Notes under the pieces: generated by a model
Databases searched by the model: none
What the model saw: only the letters and a program-made list of their open reading frames with translations
Told to the model about the DNA's origin: nothing
NCBI RefSeq assembly: GCF_040105385.1
Contig: NZ_JBEDNQ010000010.1
Coordinates: 124,001 to 188,000 of the forward strand
DNA length: 64,000 nucleotides
DNA from: Pseudonocardia nematodicida
GTDB lineage: Bacteria > Actinomycetota > Actinomycetes > Mycobacteriales > Pseudonocardiaceae
Direction of reading: 5' to 3'
Program-made: the position numbers and the translations under genes
Shown: positions 43,418-51,060 of the stretch, piece by piece
Numbering within the stretch: position 1 is the stretch's first letter
How the letters are laid out: each line of letters opens with the position of its first letter

Positions 43418-44586
43418 CGGGCGCCTCCGCCCGTGGAGTCGCCGCGGCTCGCGGGCGTGTCCGGGCGTGCCGGGGCCGGGCCGCTCCGGTCGCCGGCTGG
43501 CCCGGGCCCGCCGGATACGGGGGCGTCGGGGGCCGCGGCCTCGCCGGGCGCAAGGAAGTAGGGGTCGGCGGCGGCCGGGTCGGTGGACTCCCGCACCGCC
43601 AGGGAGGAACCGACGGTGACCTGGCGGGCCGGGTGCTCCGGGTCCTCGGCGACCTCGAGCATCAGCCGGGCCGCGGCCCGCCCGCGCTCGGCCGCGCCGA
43701 GCGAGACGCTGGTCAGGCTGGGCTGGAACACCCGGCCGATCTCGGTGTCGTCGATCCCGGTCACCGCGACGTCGCCGGGGACCGAGAGCCCCAGCTCACG
43801 CACCGCGCGGATCGCGCCGATGGCCAGCAGGTCGTTCGCCGCAGCGATCGCGTCCAGCCGCTCGGTCCGGTGCCGGGCGAGGAGCCGCCGGGCCGCGACG
43901 ACCCCCGCGGTCACGGTGAAGTCGTCGGCGACCTCGGCGTCGGTCGCGCCCCCGAGGTCGTCGGCGAGCTCGGCGGCCGCGGCGTCGAATCCGCGCTGCC
44001 GGACCGCGCCGGGAGTGGTGTCGAGCGGGCCGTTGAGGAACCCGATCCGCCGCCGTCCGAGGTCGTGCAGGTGCCGCACCGCCGCGCCGATGCCGGTCGC
44101 CGAGTCGGTGGAGACCGAGCTGACGCCGGCCTCGGCCATCGAGCGGCCGATCACCACGACGGGTACCGGCGCCTCGCGGATCGCCTCGACCAGCCGGTCG
44201 TCGGTCCTCAAGGGACTGACGATCAGACCGTCGACGAACCCGCCGTTCATGCTGCGGACGAGGTCGATCGTCGACGTCGACGAGTCACCGGTGGTCATGA
44301 CCAGCGTCCGGTAGCCCTCCGGGTCGAGCACCTCGTGGATCGCCCGCATCATCTCGACGTAGACCGGGTTGCCGATGTCGGCGACGGCGAACGCGATCTG
44401 GAAGGTCCTCCCCATCCGCAGCGAGCGCCCGATGGCGTCCGCGCGGTAGCCGAGCTCGGCGGCCGCGGCGCGGACGCGCTCGACCATCTCCGGACTGGCC
44501 CCCGAGCCGTGCAGGGCCCGGGACGTCGACGCCAGCGACGCACCGGCCCGTTCGGCCACCTGCGTCAGCGTCGTGCGTGACGACAT
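43414..44586 (-). CDS. LacI-family regulator of the DraG/ABC operon
   Basis: A 390-residue LacI/GalR repressor. The HTH at the N-terminus reads LTQVAERAGASLASTSRALHGSGASPEMVERVRAAAAELGY, followed by the hinge helix and a periplasmic-binding-protein-like effector domain (FAVADIGNPVYVEMMRAI, GLIVSPL, VTGIDDTEIGR). An unusual ~45-residue Pro/Gly/Ala-rich C-terminal tail follows. ATG 44586 has GAGGTGAG upstream. Three perfect operator palindromes lie at 44630-44686, just upstream of its start, so it almost surely autoregulates the whole operon. Confidence 0.95.
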   Translation of the reverse strand: MSSRTTLTQVAERAGASLASTSRALHGSGASPEMVERVRAAAAELGYRADAIGRSLRMGRTFQIAFAVADIGNPVYVEMMRAIHEVLDPEGYRTLVMTTGDSSTSTIDLVRSMNGGFVDGLIVSPLRTDDRLVEAIREAPVPVVVIGRSMAEAGVSSVSTDSATGIGAAVRHLHDLGRRRIGFLNGPLDTTPGAVRQRGFDAAAAELADDLGGATDAEVADDFTVTAGVVAARRLLARHRTERLDAIAAANDLLAIGAIRAVRELGLSVPGDVAVTGIDDTEIGRVFQPSLTSVSLGAAERGRAAARLMLEVAEDPEHPARQVTVGSSLAVRESTDPAAADPYFLAPGEAAAPDAPVSGGPGPAGDRSGPAPARPDTPASRGDSTGGGAR

Positions 44587-44629
44587 CGTTGTCTCACCTC
44601 GCAGCGGGCAGGCGGGCGATGCCTGCACT

Positions 44630-44686
44630 GGAAACGTTTCCGGCTTGTCGACGCGGAAACGTTTCCACCATCCTGGAAACGTTTCC
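44630..44686. promoter_or_regulatory. Triple LacI operator GGAAACGTTTCC
   Basis: Perfect 12-bp palindromes occur at 44630-44641, 44655-44666 and 44675-44686; centres are 25 and 20 bp apart. The central CG and AAACGTTT match the LacI/CcpA-type operator style. They lie 44-100 bp upstream of the LacI start. Confidence 0.9.
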
Positions 44687-44845
44687 GTCGACTCGGGGCG
44701 CAACGTACCCATCCGGCGCTCCAGGTGTCAAACCCCCTCGTCCACGCCGGCGATCGCGCGCACCCGCGGCGATCCCCACCTCCTGAAGAGGCCTGCGAGG
44801 TCGCGCGCCGGCGCTCCGGCCCCGGTCCGCCGCAGCTTCCGGATC

Positions 44846-44851
44846 TAGGGT
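44846..44851 (+). promoter_or_regulatory. -10 box of a probable leaderless promoter
   Basis: TAGGGT lies 6 nt before the ATG at 44858. No ribosome site is present between them. Confidence 0.45.
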
Positions 44852-44857
44852 CGGCCC

Positions 44858-45235
44858 ATGGGATTCCTCGACGGTGTCATGGGCAACGCCTCTCGCATCG
44901 ACCCGAACGCAGCCGCCCAGGAGTTCGGCCGGCTGCTGGCCCAGGGCGAGCGGGTACACGCGGCCTACCAGCTGATCCGGGACTCGTTCCTGTTCACCGA
45001 CCGCCGGCTGATCATGGTCGACAAGCAGGGCATGACGGGCCGCAAGGTCGAGTACCACTCGATCCCCTACCGCAGCATCACGCACTTCTCGGTCGAGACG
45101 GCCGGCACCTTCGACCTCGACGCGGAACTGAAGATCTGGCTGTCCGGGTCGCCCGCGCCGATCCAGAAGCAGTTCGGCAAGGGCGTCGACGTCTACGAGG
45201 TACAGGCGCTGCTGAGCAATTTCGTGGCGCGCTGA
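44858..45235 (+). CDS. Bacterial PH-domain protein
   Basis: A 125-residue single-domain protein of the bacterial pleckstrin-homology (bPH, YvbH-like) family. Landmarks: QLIRDSFLFTDRRLIMVDKQGMTGRKVEYHSIPYRSITHFSVE-type strands with the FTDRRLI motif, and AELKIWLSG near the end, followed by a C-terminal helix. The function of stand-alone bPH proteins is unknown; they form cytosolic rings. It starts at ATG 44858 just after a TAGGGT box, with no ribosome site, so translation is probably leaderless. It stands alone, divergent from the LacI operon. Confidence 0.9.
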   Translation: MGFLDGVMGNASRIDPNAAAQEFGRLLAQGERVHAAYQLIRDSFLFTDRRLIMVDKQGMTGRKVEYHSIPYRSITHFSVETAGTFDLDAELKIWLSGSPAPIQKQFGKGVDVYEVQALLSNFVAR

Positions 45236-45239
45236 GGGG

Positions 45240-45560
45240 CCGCCGCGGCGGTCTTCGCCCACGAGGATCGCGGAGGACGCGAGCTGCGGCGACGCCGGCG
45301 ACCCGTCGTTCGCACCGGTGCTCGCCGGTTCCGCCGCATCGACGAGCCGCCGGATGCCGACCGCCGACGAGCTGGTCGAGCGCTCCACCGCGACCTCCGG
45401 GCGAGCTGCAGGACCGGGCGCTCCACCGGGGCCTCGCCTACCTCACGATCGCGTTGATCGCCGACGGCATCCACGCGCGCCGCGTCCGCGGGGACACCCG
45501 CGGCAACGGCTTCGCGAACGTCGGTGAGGCGACCGCACCGCTCGCTGCGCCCTCCGCGGC
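45240..45560 (+). pseudogene. Possible degraded coding remnant
   Basis: Within a 455-bp gap between two convergent genes. Protein-like stretches fall in different frames: MPTADELVERSTATSG (frame of 45318) continues in the next frame as ELQDRALHRGLAYLTIALIA and HARRVRGDTRGNGFANVG after about 45400. This looks like a frameshifted gene fragment. I cannot name its parent family. Third-position GC is weaker than in real neighbouring genes, so it could also be chance. Confidence 0.3.
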
Positions 45561-45690
45561 GGGTGCGGCGGCAGGTCACAGGTCGCGGCAGCTCCCGAAC
45601 GGGTGCGACGACGCTGCCCGCCGTCCCGGCCCGCGCGAACTCCAGCCCTCCGGGGCCGGGATCACCGCGCGGGGCCGGGATCCAGGGCGC

Positions 45691-46965
45691 TCATCGGCTC
45701 AACAGCCCGAGGCTCAGTGCCGGGACGAAGGCGACCAGCACGCAGACGCCGATGAGCAGTGCGAAGCCGGGGAGGACCGCGACGAACAGCTTCTCGTTGG
45801 CCACACCGGCCGTCTTCGCCGCGACGAAGATGTTCGGCCCCAGGGGCGGTGAGACGAAGCCGAGCGCCAGGAACATCACCAGCAGGATCCCGATCTGCAC
45901 CGGGTCCATATCGGTCTCGCCCAGCAGGATGATCAGGATGGGAGCGGTGATGGTGATCGCCGCGATGGTCTCCATGAAGGTGCCGAGGAGCAGCAGGAAG
46001 ACCATCACGATGCAGATGACGACGACCGGGTCGGTCGAGATCGCGCCCACCAGGTTCAGGACCTGACCGGGTGCCTCGGCGACGGCGAGGAACAGGGCGA
46101 ACGGAGCCGCCGCGGCGACGATGAGCATGATGGCGCTGCAGATCGTCGCGGCGGAGACCATCGCCCGGAACAGCCCGGAGAGGTCGAGCTCGCGGTAGAT
46201 CAGCGTCGAGAAGACGCCTGCGTAGACGACCGCGACCACCGCGGCCTCGGTGGGGGTGAACACACCGCCGTAGATGCCACCGAGGATCAGCACGGGCAGG
46301 AACAGCGCGCCCTTCGCCTGGTTCAGCGACCTGAGGCGAGCGGAGAGCGGCGCCTTCTCGGTGCCCTGGATGCCGCGACGCCGGGCGTGGGTGACCGCCC
46401 ACACGATCAGCGCCCCGCTCATCAGGAGTCCCGGGATGATGCCGGCGAGGAACAGGTCGCCGATGCTGGTCCCCGTCGTCACGCCGTAGATCACCAGCGG
46501 GATCGACGGCGGGATGATCACGCCCATGGTGCCCGCGGCCGCGATGAGCGCGCCGGAGAACGTCCGGGAGTAGCCGCGCTTCACCATCTGCGGGATCATC
46601 ATCCCGCCGACCGCGGCCACCGTGCCCGGCCCCGAACCCGAGATGGCCGAGAAGAACAGCGCGGTGAGCACGGCCGCCACGCCGAAGCCTCCCCGCACGT
46701 GGCCGACCCATGCGGTCGCCACGTTGAACAGGCGCCTGGAGATCCCGCCCTTGCCCATGATCATCCCGGCCAGGATGAAGAACGGCACGGCCAGGATGGG
46801 GAAGGAGTCGTTGGCGATCGTGAAGCTGTGCACGAGCATGCCGAGCCCGACCCCGTGGTCGAAGAACACGGCGAACGCCAGTGCGGCCAGGACCAGCGAG
46901 TAGGCGATCGGGATGCCGGCCAGGATCGCGGCCAGCAGGACGATCAGCAGCAGCGCGATGTCCAC
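45691..46965 (-). CDS. dctM: TRAP transporter large permease (DctM)
   Basis: A 424-residue, ~12-TM DctM/SiaM-type subunit of a TRAP transporter, which drives binding-protein-dependent uptake of an organic acid with a Na+ gradient. Seen: ILAVPFFILAGMIMGKGGIS, the ISGSGPGTVAAVGGMMIP segment, IPPSIPLVIYGVTTGTSI, TPTEAAVVAVVYAG and the LGFVSPPLGPNIFVA motif near the end. ATG 46965 is 1 bp from the small-permease stop. It is the last gene of the dctPQM unit. Confidence 0.95.
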   Translation of the reverse strand: MDIALLLIVLLAAILAGIPIAYSLVLAALAFAVFFDHGVGLGMLVHSFTIANDSFPILAVPFFILAGMIMGKGGISRRLFNVATAWVGHVRGGFGVAAVLTALFFSAISGSGPGTVAAVGGMMIPQMVKRGYSRTFSGALIAAAGTMGVIIPPSIPLVIYGVTTGTSIGDLFLAGIIPGLLMSGALIVWAVTHARRRGIQGTEKAPLSARLRSLNQAKGALFLPVLILGGIYGGVFTPTEAAVVAVVYAGVFSTLIYRELDLSGLFRAMVSAATICSAIMLIVAAAAPFALFLAVAEAPGQVLNLVGAISTDPVVVICIVMVFLLLLGTFMETIAAITITAPILIILLGETDMDPVQIGILLVMFLALGFVSPPLGPNIFVAAKTAGVANEKLFVAVLPGFALLIGVCVLVAFVPALSLGLLSR

Positions 46966-46966
46966 C

Positions 46967-47497
46967 TCAGATCCCCTTCTCGTGAGTGGTGCCGCTCGGC
47001 TCGGTCGTCCACAGGCGGACGCTCGACTGGATCAGGCGCGCGCTGGCGATGAGGAGCCCCAGCGGCACCGCGACGTAGACCAGCCACATGGGGATCTCGG
47101 TGGCCGGGGCGAACTGCCCAAGGTCCTGGACCGTCCAGACCAGCCGCGTCGCGGCCACCATCAGCGCGGCGTTGACGGCGAACAGGATCACGTACGTGAC
47201 CTGGCCGGCGACGCGCCTGCCGCGGAGGCTCAGCTTGTCCAGCAGCGCCTCGACGGCGATGTGCTCGCCGCGCAGCGTCACCGCGCCGAGACCGATGAAG
47301 ATCATCCAGATGAAGAGGTAGCGCGCGATCTCCTCGCTCCACACCAGCGACTGGCCGAAGACGAAGCGAGCGACCACCTGGCTGAAGAGGATCAGCAGCA
47401 TCGCCCCGAGGACCGATCCGATGACCCACTCCTCGATGCTGAGCCGGCCCCGGACCTCCTCCTCGCGGATCTCGGCCGCTTCCGTCTCGGTCGTCAT
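46967..47497 (-). CDS. dctQ: TRAP transporter small permease (DctQ)
   Basis: A 176-residue DctQ subunit with four TM segments. The family segments are FVFGQSLVWSEEIARYLFIWMIFIG-type (Trp-Ser-Glu-Glu) and GLGAVTLRGEHIAVEALLD. A ~20-residue acidic leader precedes TM1. ATG 47497 overlaps the binding-protein stop (ATGA). It forms the membrane complex with DctM. Confidence 0.93.
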   Translation of the reverse strand: MTTETEAAEIREEEVRGRLSIEEWVIGSVLGAMLLILFSQVVARFVFGQSLVWSEEIARYLFIWMIFIGLGAVTLRGEHIAVEALLDKLSLRGRRVAGQVTYVILFAVNAALMVAATRLVWTVQDLGQFAPATEIPMWLVYVAVPLGLLIASARLIQSSVRLWTTEPSGTTHEKGI

Positions 47498-48543
47498 GCG
47501 TGCTCCCTCACCACGTCGTGGAGCTCGTCGATGAGCTCCTGTCCCACCACGCCGCGCAGGTACGCCTCGGCGCCCTCCTGCATCGGCTCCGCGAACTCGG
47601 CGCGCTGCTCCGGGGGCAGCTCGACGACCTCGCTCCCGGACTCGGAGATGGTGCGCGTGGCCTGCTCGTCGGCACCCTTCGACTGGTCCCTGCAGAACTG
47701 CCGGGCGTCGATCTCGGAGCTGACGACCACGTCCTGCAGGTCCTCGGGCAGGCTCTCGAAGAAGTCGGTGTTGATGTAGAACGGCTGTGGCCCGTAGATG
47801 TGCTGGGTGAGCAGCACGTACTGCTGCACCTCGTAGAACCTCGCCGTCTCGATGTTCGGCAGCGGGTTCTCCTGGGCGTCGATCGTGCCCTGCTGCAGCC
47901 CGACGTAGACCTCGCCGAACGCCATCGGGGTCGGGTTCGCCCCGACGCTGCGCCAGGCCCTGATGTGCACCGGGTTCTCCAGGACCCGCACCGAGAGCCC
48001 CCGTAGGTCGGCGGGGCTCTCGACCTTCGTCGTCCTGGTCGTCAGGTGCCGGAAGCCGTTGTCCCAGTAGCCCAGCCCCAGCATGTTGAACTCCCGGGTG
48101 CCGGCGAGGATCCGCTGGCCGAACGGGCTGTCCACCGTCGCGTACGCGTGCTCCAGGGAGTCGAAGAGGAACGGCACGTCCCAGATCGACATCCGCGGGA
48201 CGAAGGCGGCGACGGCCGAGGACGGGCTGAAGCCGAGCTGCAGGTAGCGCAGCTGCACCGACTCGATCGTCTCGCGGTCACCGCCGAAGATGCCGTCCGG
48301 GTAGAAGCGGACCGCGATCCTGCCCGAGGACCGCTCCTCGACCAGGTCCTTGAAGTGGTTGAACGACGCCACGTGGAAGTGGTCGTTCTGGGAGGGGTGC
48401 CCCACCGTGATCGTGTACTCCGACTGCCCGGCGAGCGGGGCGGCGGAGGAGCACGCGGTCAACCCGCCGACGGCAGCGATGGCCCCCATACCCCGGAGGA
48501 AGGACCGCCGGTTCAATGGCGGGACTCTGCGGGATCCGCTCAT
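47494..48543 (-). CDS. dctP: TRAP transporter substrate-binding protein (DctP)
   Basis: A 349-residue DctP-family binding protein. The N-terminus has the twin-arginine pattern NRRSFLRGMGA and a lipobox-like LTACSS (Cys ~31), so it is probably a Tat-exported lipoprotein. Fold landmarks: YTITVGHPSQNDHFHVASFNHF, RIAVRFYPDGIFGGDRETIESV, LRGLSVRVLENPVHIRAW (with the Arg that clamps the ligand carboxylate) and FGEVYVGLQQGTIDAQENPLPNI. ATG 48543 has GGAG upstream. The DHDPS-family gene upstream suggests a sugar acid or sialic-acid-like ligand. Confidence 0.94.
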   Translation of the reverse strand: MSGSRRVPPLNRRSFLRGMGAIAAVGGLTACSSAAPLAGQSEYTITVGHPSQNDHFHVASFNHFKDLVEERSSGRIAVRFYPDGIFGGDRETIESVQLRYLQLGFSPSSAVAAFVPRMSIWDVPFLFDSLEHAYATVDSPFGQRILAGTREFNMLGLGYWDNGFRHLTTRTTKVESPADLRGLSVRVLENPVHIRAWRSVGANPTPMAFGEVYVGLQQGTIDAQENPLPNIETARFYEVQQYVLLTQHIYGPQPFYINTDFFESLPEDLQDVVVSSEIDARQFCRDQSKGADEQATRTISESGSEVVELPPEQRAEFAEPMQEGAEAYLRGVVGQELIDELHDVVREHA

Positions 48544-49146
48544 GGTGTCTCCGTAGGTGTGCTGAAAAGGTTCTCGAGGGCGCCGATCGGCCGGTGCCGG
48601 CGAGGAGACCGATGGTCGAGGCGTGCACGGCCGGCCCCGGTCCGGGCGGAGCCGGTGGGTCCGCCCGGGGTCGCGGACACCGCTCGCGCCCACCCTCGGC
48701 ACGTCCCGGCCGTGGACGAGGTCCGGGCCGTGCAGGGACCGGACGGCGACGACCGGCTCGGCGGCGTTCCGCGGACGGCCGGGCCGTGTCTCCGGCGGGT
48801 CCCGGAGGCGCGGACCGGGAGCCGCACGGCGCGCCGGCCGGGGCAGCCGGCGCCCGTGGCCCCGGTCCCGGCATGCTGCGCGCGTGCCGTCCGCGGTCCG
48901 GGCCCGCGACCACCGACGGGCCGACGACCACGGCGCCGGAGGGTGCCGAGCGGTCCGCTACCGGCACCCGGGAGCGGCGCACGCACCGTGTCGATGACCG
49001 GCCGCTGCCGGCACGGCGTGGCCGTCCACCCGGCCGCCGTGACGGAACCGGCGGCACGCACGCGCACCGCCGAACCGATCGTCACCGGACCGGTGCAGCC
49101 ACCACCCTCACCGCGCCGGCGGACGTCCCGGGCTCAGGACTCGCTC
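48544..49146. other. 603-bp region without a supportable gene
   Basis: Lies between the dctP start and the DHDPS-family stop, both minus strand. Reading frames here are Arg/Pro/Gly-rich with no domain and look like chance openings in GC-rich DNA. It must contain the dctPQM promoter, which I cannot place. Confidence 0.5.
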
Positions 49147-50067
49147 TCAGGCGGTGACGGGCCCGACGCCGGACGCGAGGAGCCCGGCCGCGTCCAGCGC
49201 GGCGGCCAGCTTCGCGCTGACCTCGGGGCTCACCGGGTCGACCGGGCGCCGGTGGTGACCGCCGTCGCGGCCCTGCAGGCGCAGCGCCTCCTTGATCGTC
49301 GCAGGCTGGTTGGGGCCGTCGATCGCCCGCCAGATCGGCAGGATCTGCGCGTGCAGCTTCTTCGCGAGCGTGAGGTCGCCGTCCTGGACGGCGTCCCACA
49401 GCGCGGTGGACAGGAACGGGGTGACGGTCGGGATCGCGGCGAGCGCGCCCTGCGCGCCGAGCACGAACGCCGGGAGGTGCAGGTCGTCGACCGCGGCGAG
49501 CACCGAGATCCGGTCGGAGACCAGCTCGATCAGGTCGGCGAGCTTGTGCATGTCGCCGCCGGACTGCTTGATGCCGACGACGTGCGGCAGGTCGGCCAGC
49601 CGGGACACGATCGCGGGCTCGATCAGCGCCCACGGCACGACGTTGTAGATGATGACCGGCAGGCCGGTCGCCTCGCCGATCTCGGTGTAGTAGTCGACCG
49701 TCGAGTCCGCGCTCGGCGACCACAGGTAGTGGATCGGGGTGACCTGCAGCGCGTCGACCCCGGCCTCCTTCAACGCCTTCCCGTAGCGGACGACGGCGTG
49801 CGTGGAGTTCTGGATGATCCCGCCGACGACCGGAACCCGGCCGGCCACCTCGTCGACGACGACCGCGCAGACCCGGGCGCTCTCCTCCGCGGACAGCGTG
49901 TAGCCCTCACCGGTGGTCCCACAGGCGCAGATGCCGCTGACGTTCGCACCGAGCAGGTACCGGACCTCGGCGCGGAGCTTCTCCTCGACGATCTCGCCGT
50001 CGGCGTCGAACGGCGTGACGACGGTCGCGATGATCCCGGTGAAGCGGGGGTCGGGCGTGCTCGACAC
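49147..50067 (-). CDS. DHDPS-family aldolase/dehydratase (copy 1)
   Basis: A 306-residue member of the dihydrodipicolinate synthase/N-acetylneuraminate lyase family. The Schiff-base Lys is in HVVGIKQSGGDMH and the catalytic Tyr in PVIIYNVVPWALI. The substrate-carboxylate motif is ACGTTGEGYTLS. Members include 2-keto-3-deoxy sugar acid aldolases and dehydratases; the WA/Pro after YNVV is not that of true DapA. GTG 50067 has GGGAG upstream. Divergent from a GntR gene with a perfect palindrome between, and followed by a TRAP transporter, so sugar-acid catabolism is likely. Confidence 0.9.
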   Translation of the reverse strand: MSSTPDPRFTGIIATVVTPFDADGEIVEEKLRAEVRYLLGANVSGICACGTTGEGYTLSAEESARVCAVVVDEVAGRVPVVGGIIQNSTHAVVRYGKALKEAGVDALQVTPIHYLWSPSADSTVDYYTEIGEATGLPVIIYNVVPWALIEPAIVSRLADLPHVVGIKQSGGDMHKLADLIELVSDRISVLAAVDDLHLPAFVLGAQGALAAIPTVTPFLSTALWDAVQDGDLTLAKKLHAQILPIWRAIDGPNQPATIKEALRLQGRDGGHHRRPVDPVSPEVSAKLAAALDAAGLLASGVGPVTA

Positions 50068-50110
50068 TGGGCAGCTCCCTTGATGCAATCGCCGACGAGC
50101 GGCGGTACTG

Positions 50111-50130
50111 AGATCTGAAACTTCAGATCT
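50111..50130. promoter_or_regulatory. Palindromic GntR operator candidate
   Basis: AGATCTGAA-AC-TTCAGATCT, perfect 9-bp arms, between the divergent DHDPS-family and GntR genes. A second short repeat GTCT-AGC-AGAC follows at 50143-50153. Confidence 0.8.
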
Positions 50131-50215
50131 GGCCGACCGGATGTCTAGCAGACCCGGTGCCCGTGGTGCAATACTTCGGACATCAGGACACGGGACGGGC
50201 AAGGTGGTGATCGGC

Positions 50216-50893
50216 GTGACGGTGTCGCGACTCATCACGGAGTCACTGGCGGACCGGGTCTACCGGGTGCTGCGCGACGAGATCACGCACGGGCGGTTGG
50301 CCCAGGGCGAGCGCCTGGACGTCACGGCGATCAGCGAGTCGATGGGGGTCTCGAAGACCCCGCTGCGCGAGGCGCTGAGCCGGCTCGAGGGTGACCAGCT
50401 CGTCGTGACCCGGCCGCGGTCGGGCACCTACGTCGCCCACATCACCGCCGACGACATCGACGAGATGTGCGGCATGCGGAAGGCGATCGAGTGGTTCGCC
50501 ACCCACGAGGCCACCCTGCGGATGCCGGACCGGGTCAAGCACGAGCTGCGCGAGGAGATCGTGGCGGCGGACGAGGCGATGGCCCGTGGTGACCACGAGC
50601 CGTTCTTCGCCTCGGACATGAACCTGCACCGCACGATCATCGAGCACGCCGGCAACGCGCGGATGCTGGCCGTACGCGACAGCATCGAGGCCTACCTCGA
50701 GTGGCTGCGGATCGCCGGGGCCAACGGGACCCACCGCAGCGGCGGCGCCGCCGCCCGCCACCACGAGATCATCGACGCGATGATCGACGGCGACGCCGAC
50801 CGGGCCCAGTCGGCCGCCGCCGTGCACGTCGACGAGGTCCGGGCGTGGACCCTCGAGGACTTCCACGCCGCGACCCGGCCGATCGCCACCTGA
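50216..50893 (+). CDS. GntR-family (FCD) transcriptional regulator
   Basis: A ~225-residue FadR-subfamily regulator. The winged HTH reads YRVLRDEITHGRLAQGERL, VTAISESMGVSKTPLREALSRLEGDQLV, and the FCD domain has metal-type residues in FFASDMNLHRTIIEHAGN and RHHEIIDAMIDGDADRA. Several GTGs lie close together (50204, 50207, 50216, 50222); 50216 is chosen for its spacing from AAGGTGG. It is divergent from the DHDPS/TRAP genes and probably controls them through 50111-50130. Confidence 0.92.
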   Translation: MTVSRLITESLADRVYRVLRDEITHGRLAQGERLDVTAISESMGVSKTPLREALSRLEGDQLVVTRPRSGTYVAHITADDIDEMCGMRKAIEWFATHEATLRMPDRVKHELREEIVAADEAMARGDHEPFFASDMNLHRTIIEHAGNARMLAVRDSIEAYLEWLRIAGANGTHRSGGAAARHHEIIDAMIDGDADRAQSAAAVHVDEVRAWTLEDFHAATRPIAT

Positions 50894-50965
50894 CGACTCC
50901 CCCGCCCCGGGGCCGGCTCACGCCCTACCAGCCCCATCAGCCCCACCCACCCCTCCCCTGTCCCC

Positions 50966-51012
50966 ACTCATGACGCTTCAGTTCGGCATCGCCGAACCAA
51001 AGCGTCATGAGT
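50966..51012. terminator. Long bulged hairpin between convergent genes
   Basis: Outer arms ACTCATGACGCTT/AAGCGTCATGAGT pair over 13 bp, then a 2x2 mismatch (CA/CA), then GTTCGGC/GCCGAAC pair over 7 bp around an ATC loop. It lies between the GntR gene and the aldehyde dehydrogenase, which converge. The architecture matches the hairpin at 33464. Confidence 0.75.
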
Positions 51013-51060
51013 CGGCCCTTGGAGGGGTGGCGCTTCCGCGGGGAGGCGCGAGCGGATGGG

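Noticed and set aside
34114..44512. Antisense open frames along the ABC/DraG operon
   Set aside because: All lie opposite genes with complete motifs and show shadow-type composition.
48278..49085. Several open frames in the dctP-DHDPS gap
   Set aside because: None has a ribosome site with a sensible composition or any motif, and they overlap each other.
50083..50091. ATGCAATCG half of the 53615 LacI operator before the DHDPS copy 1 gene
   Set aside because: Single half-site with no second arm; too short to support.
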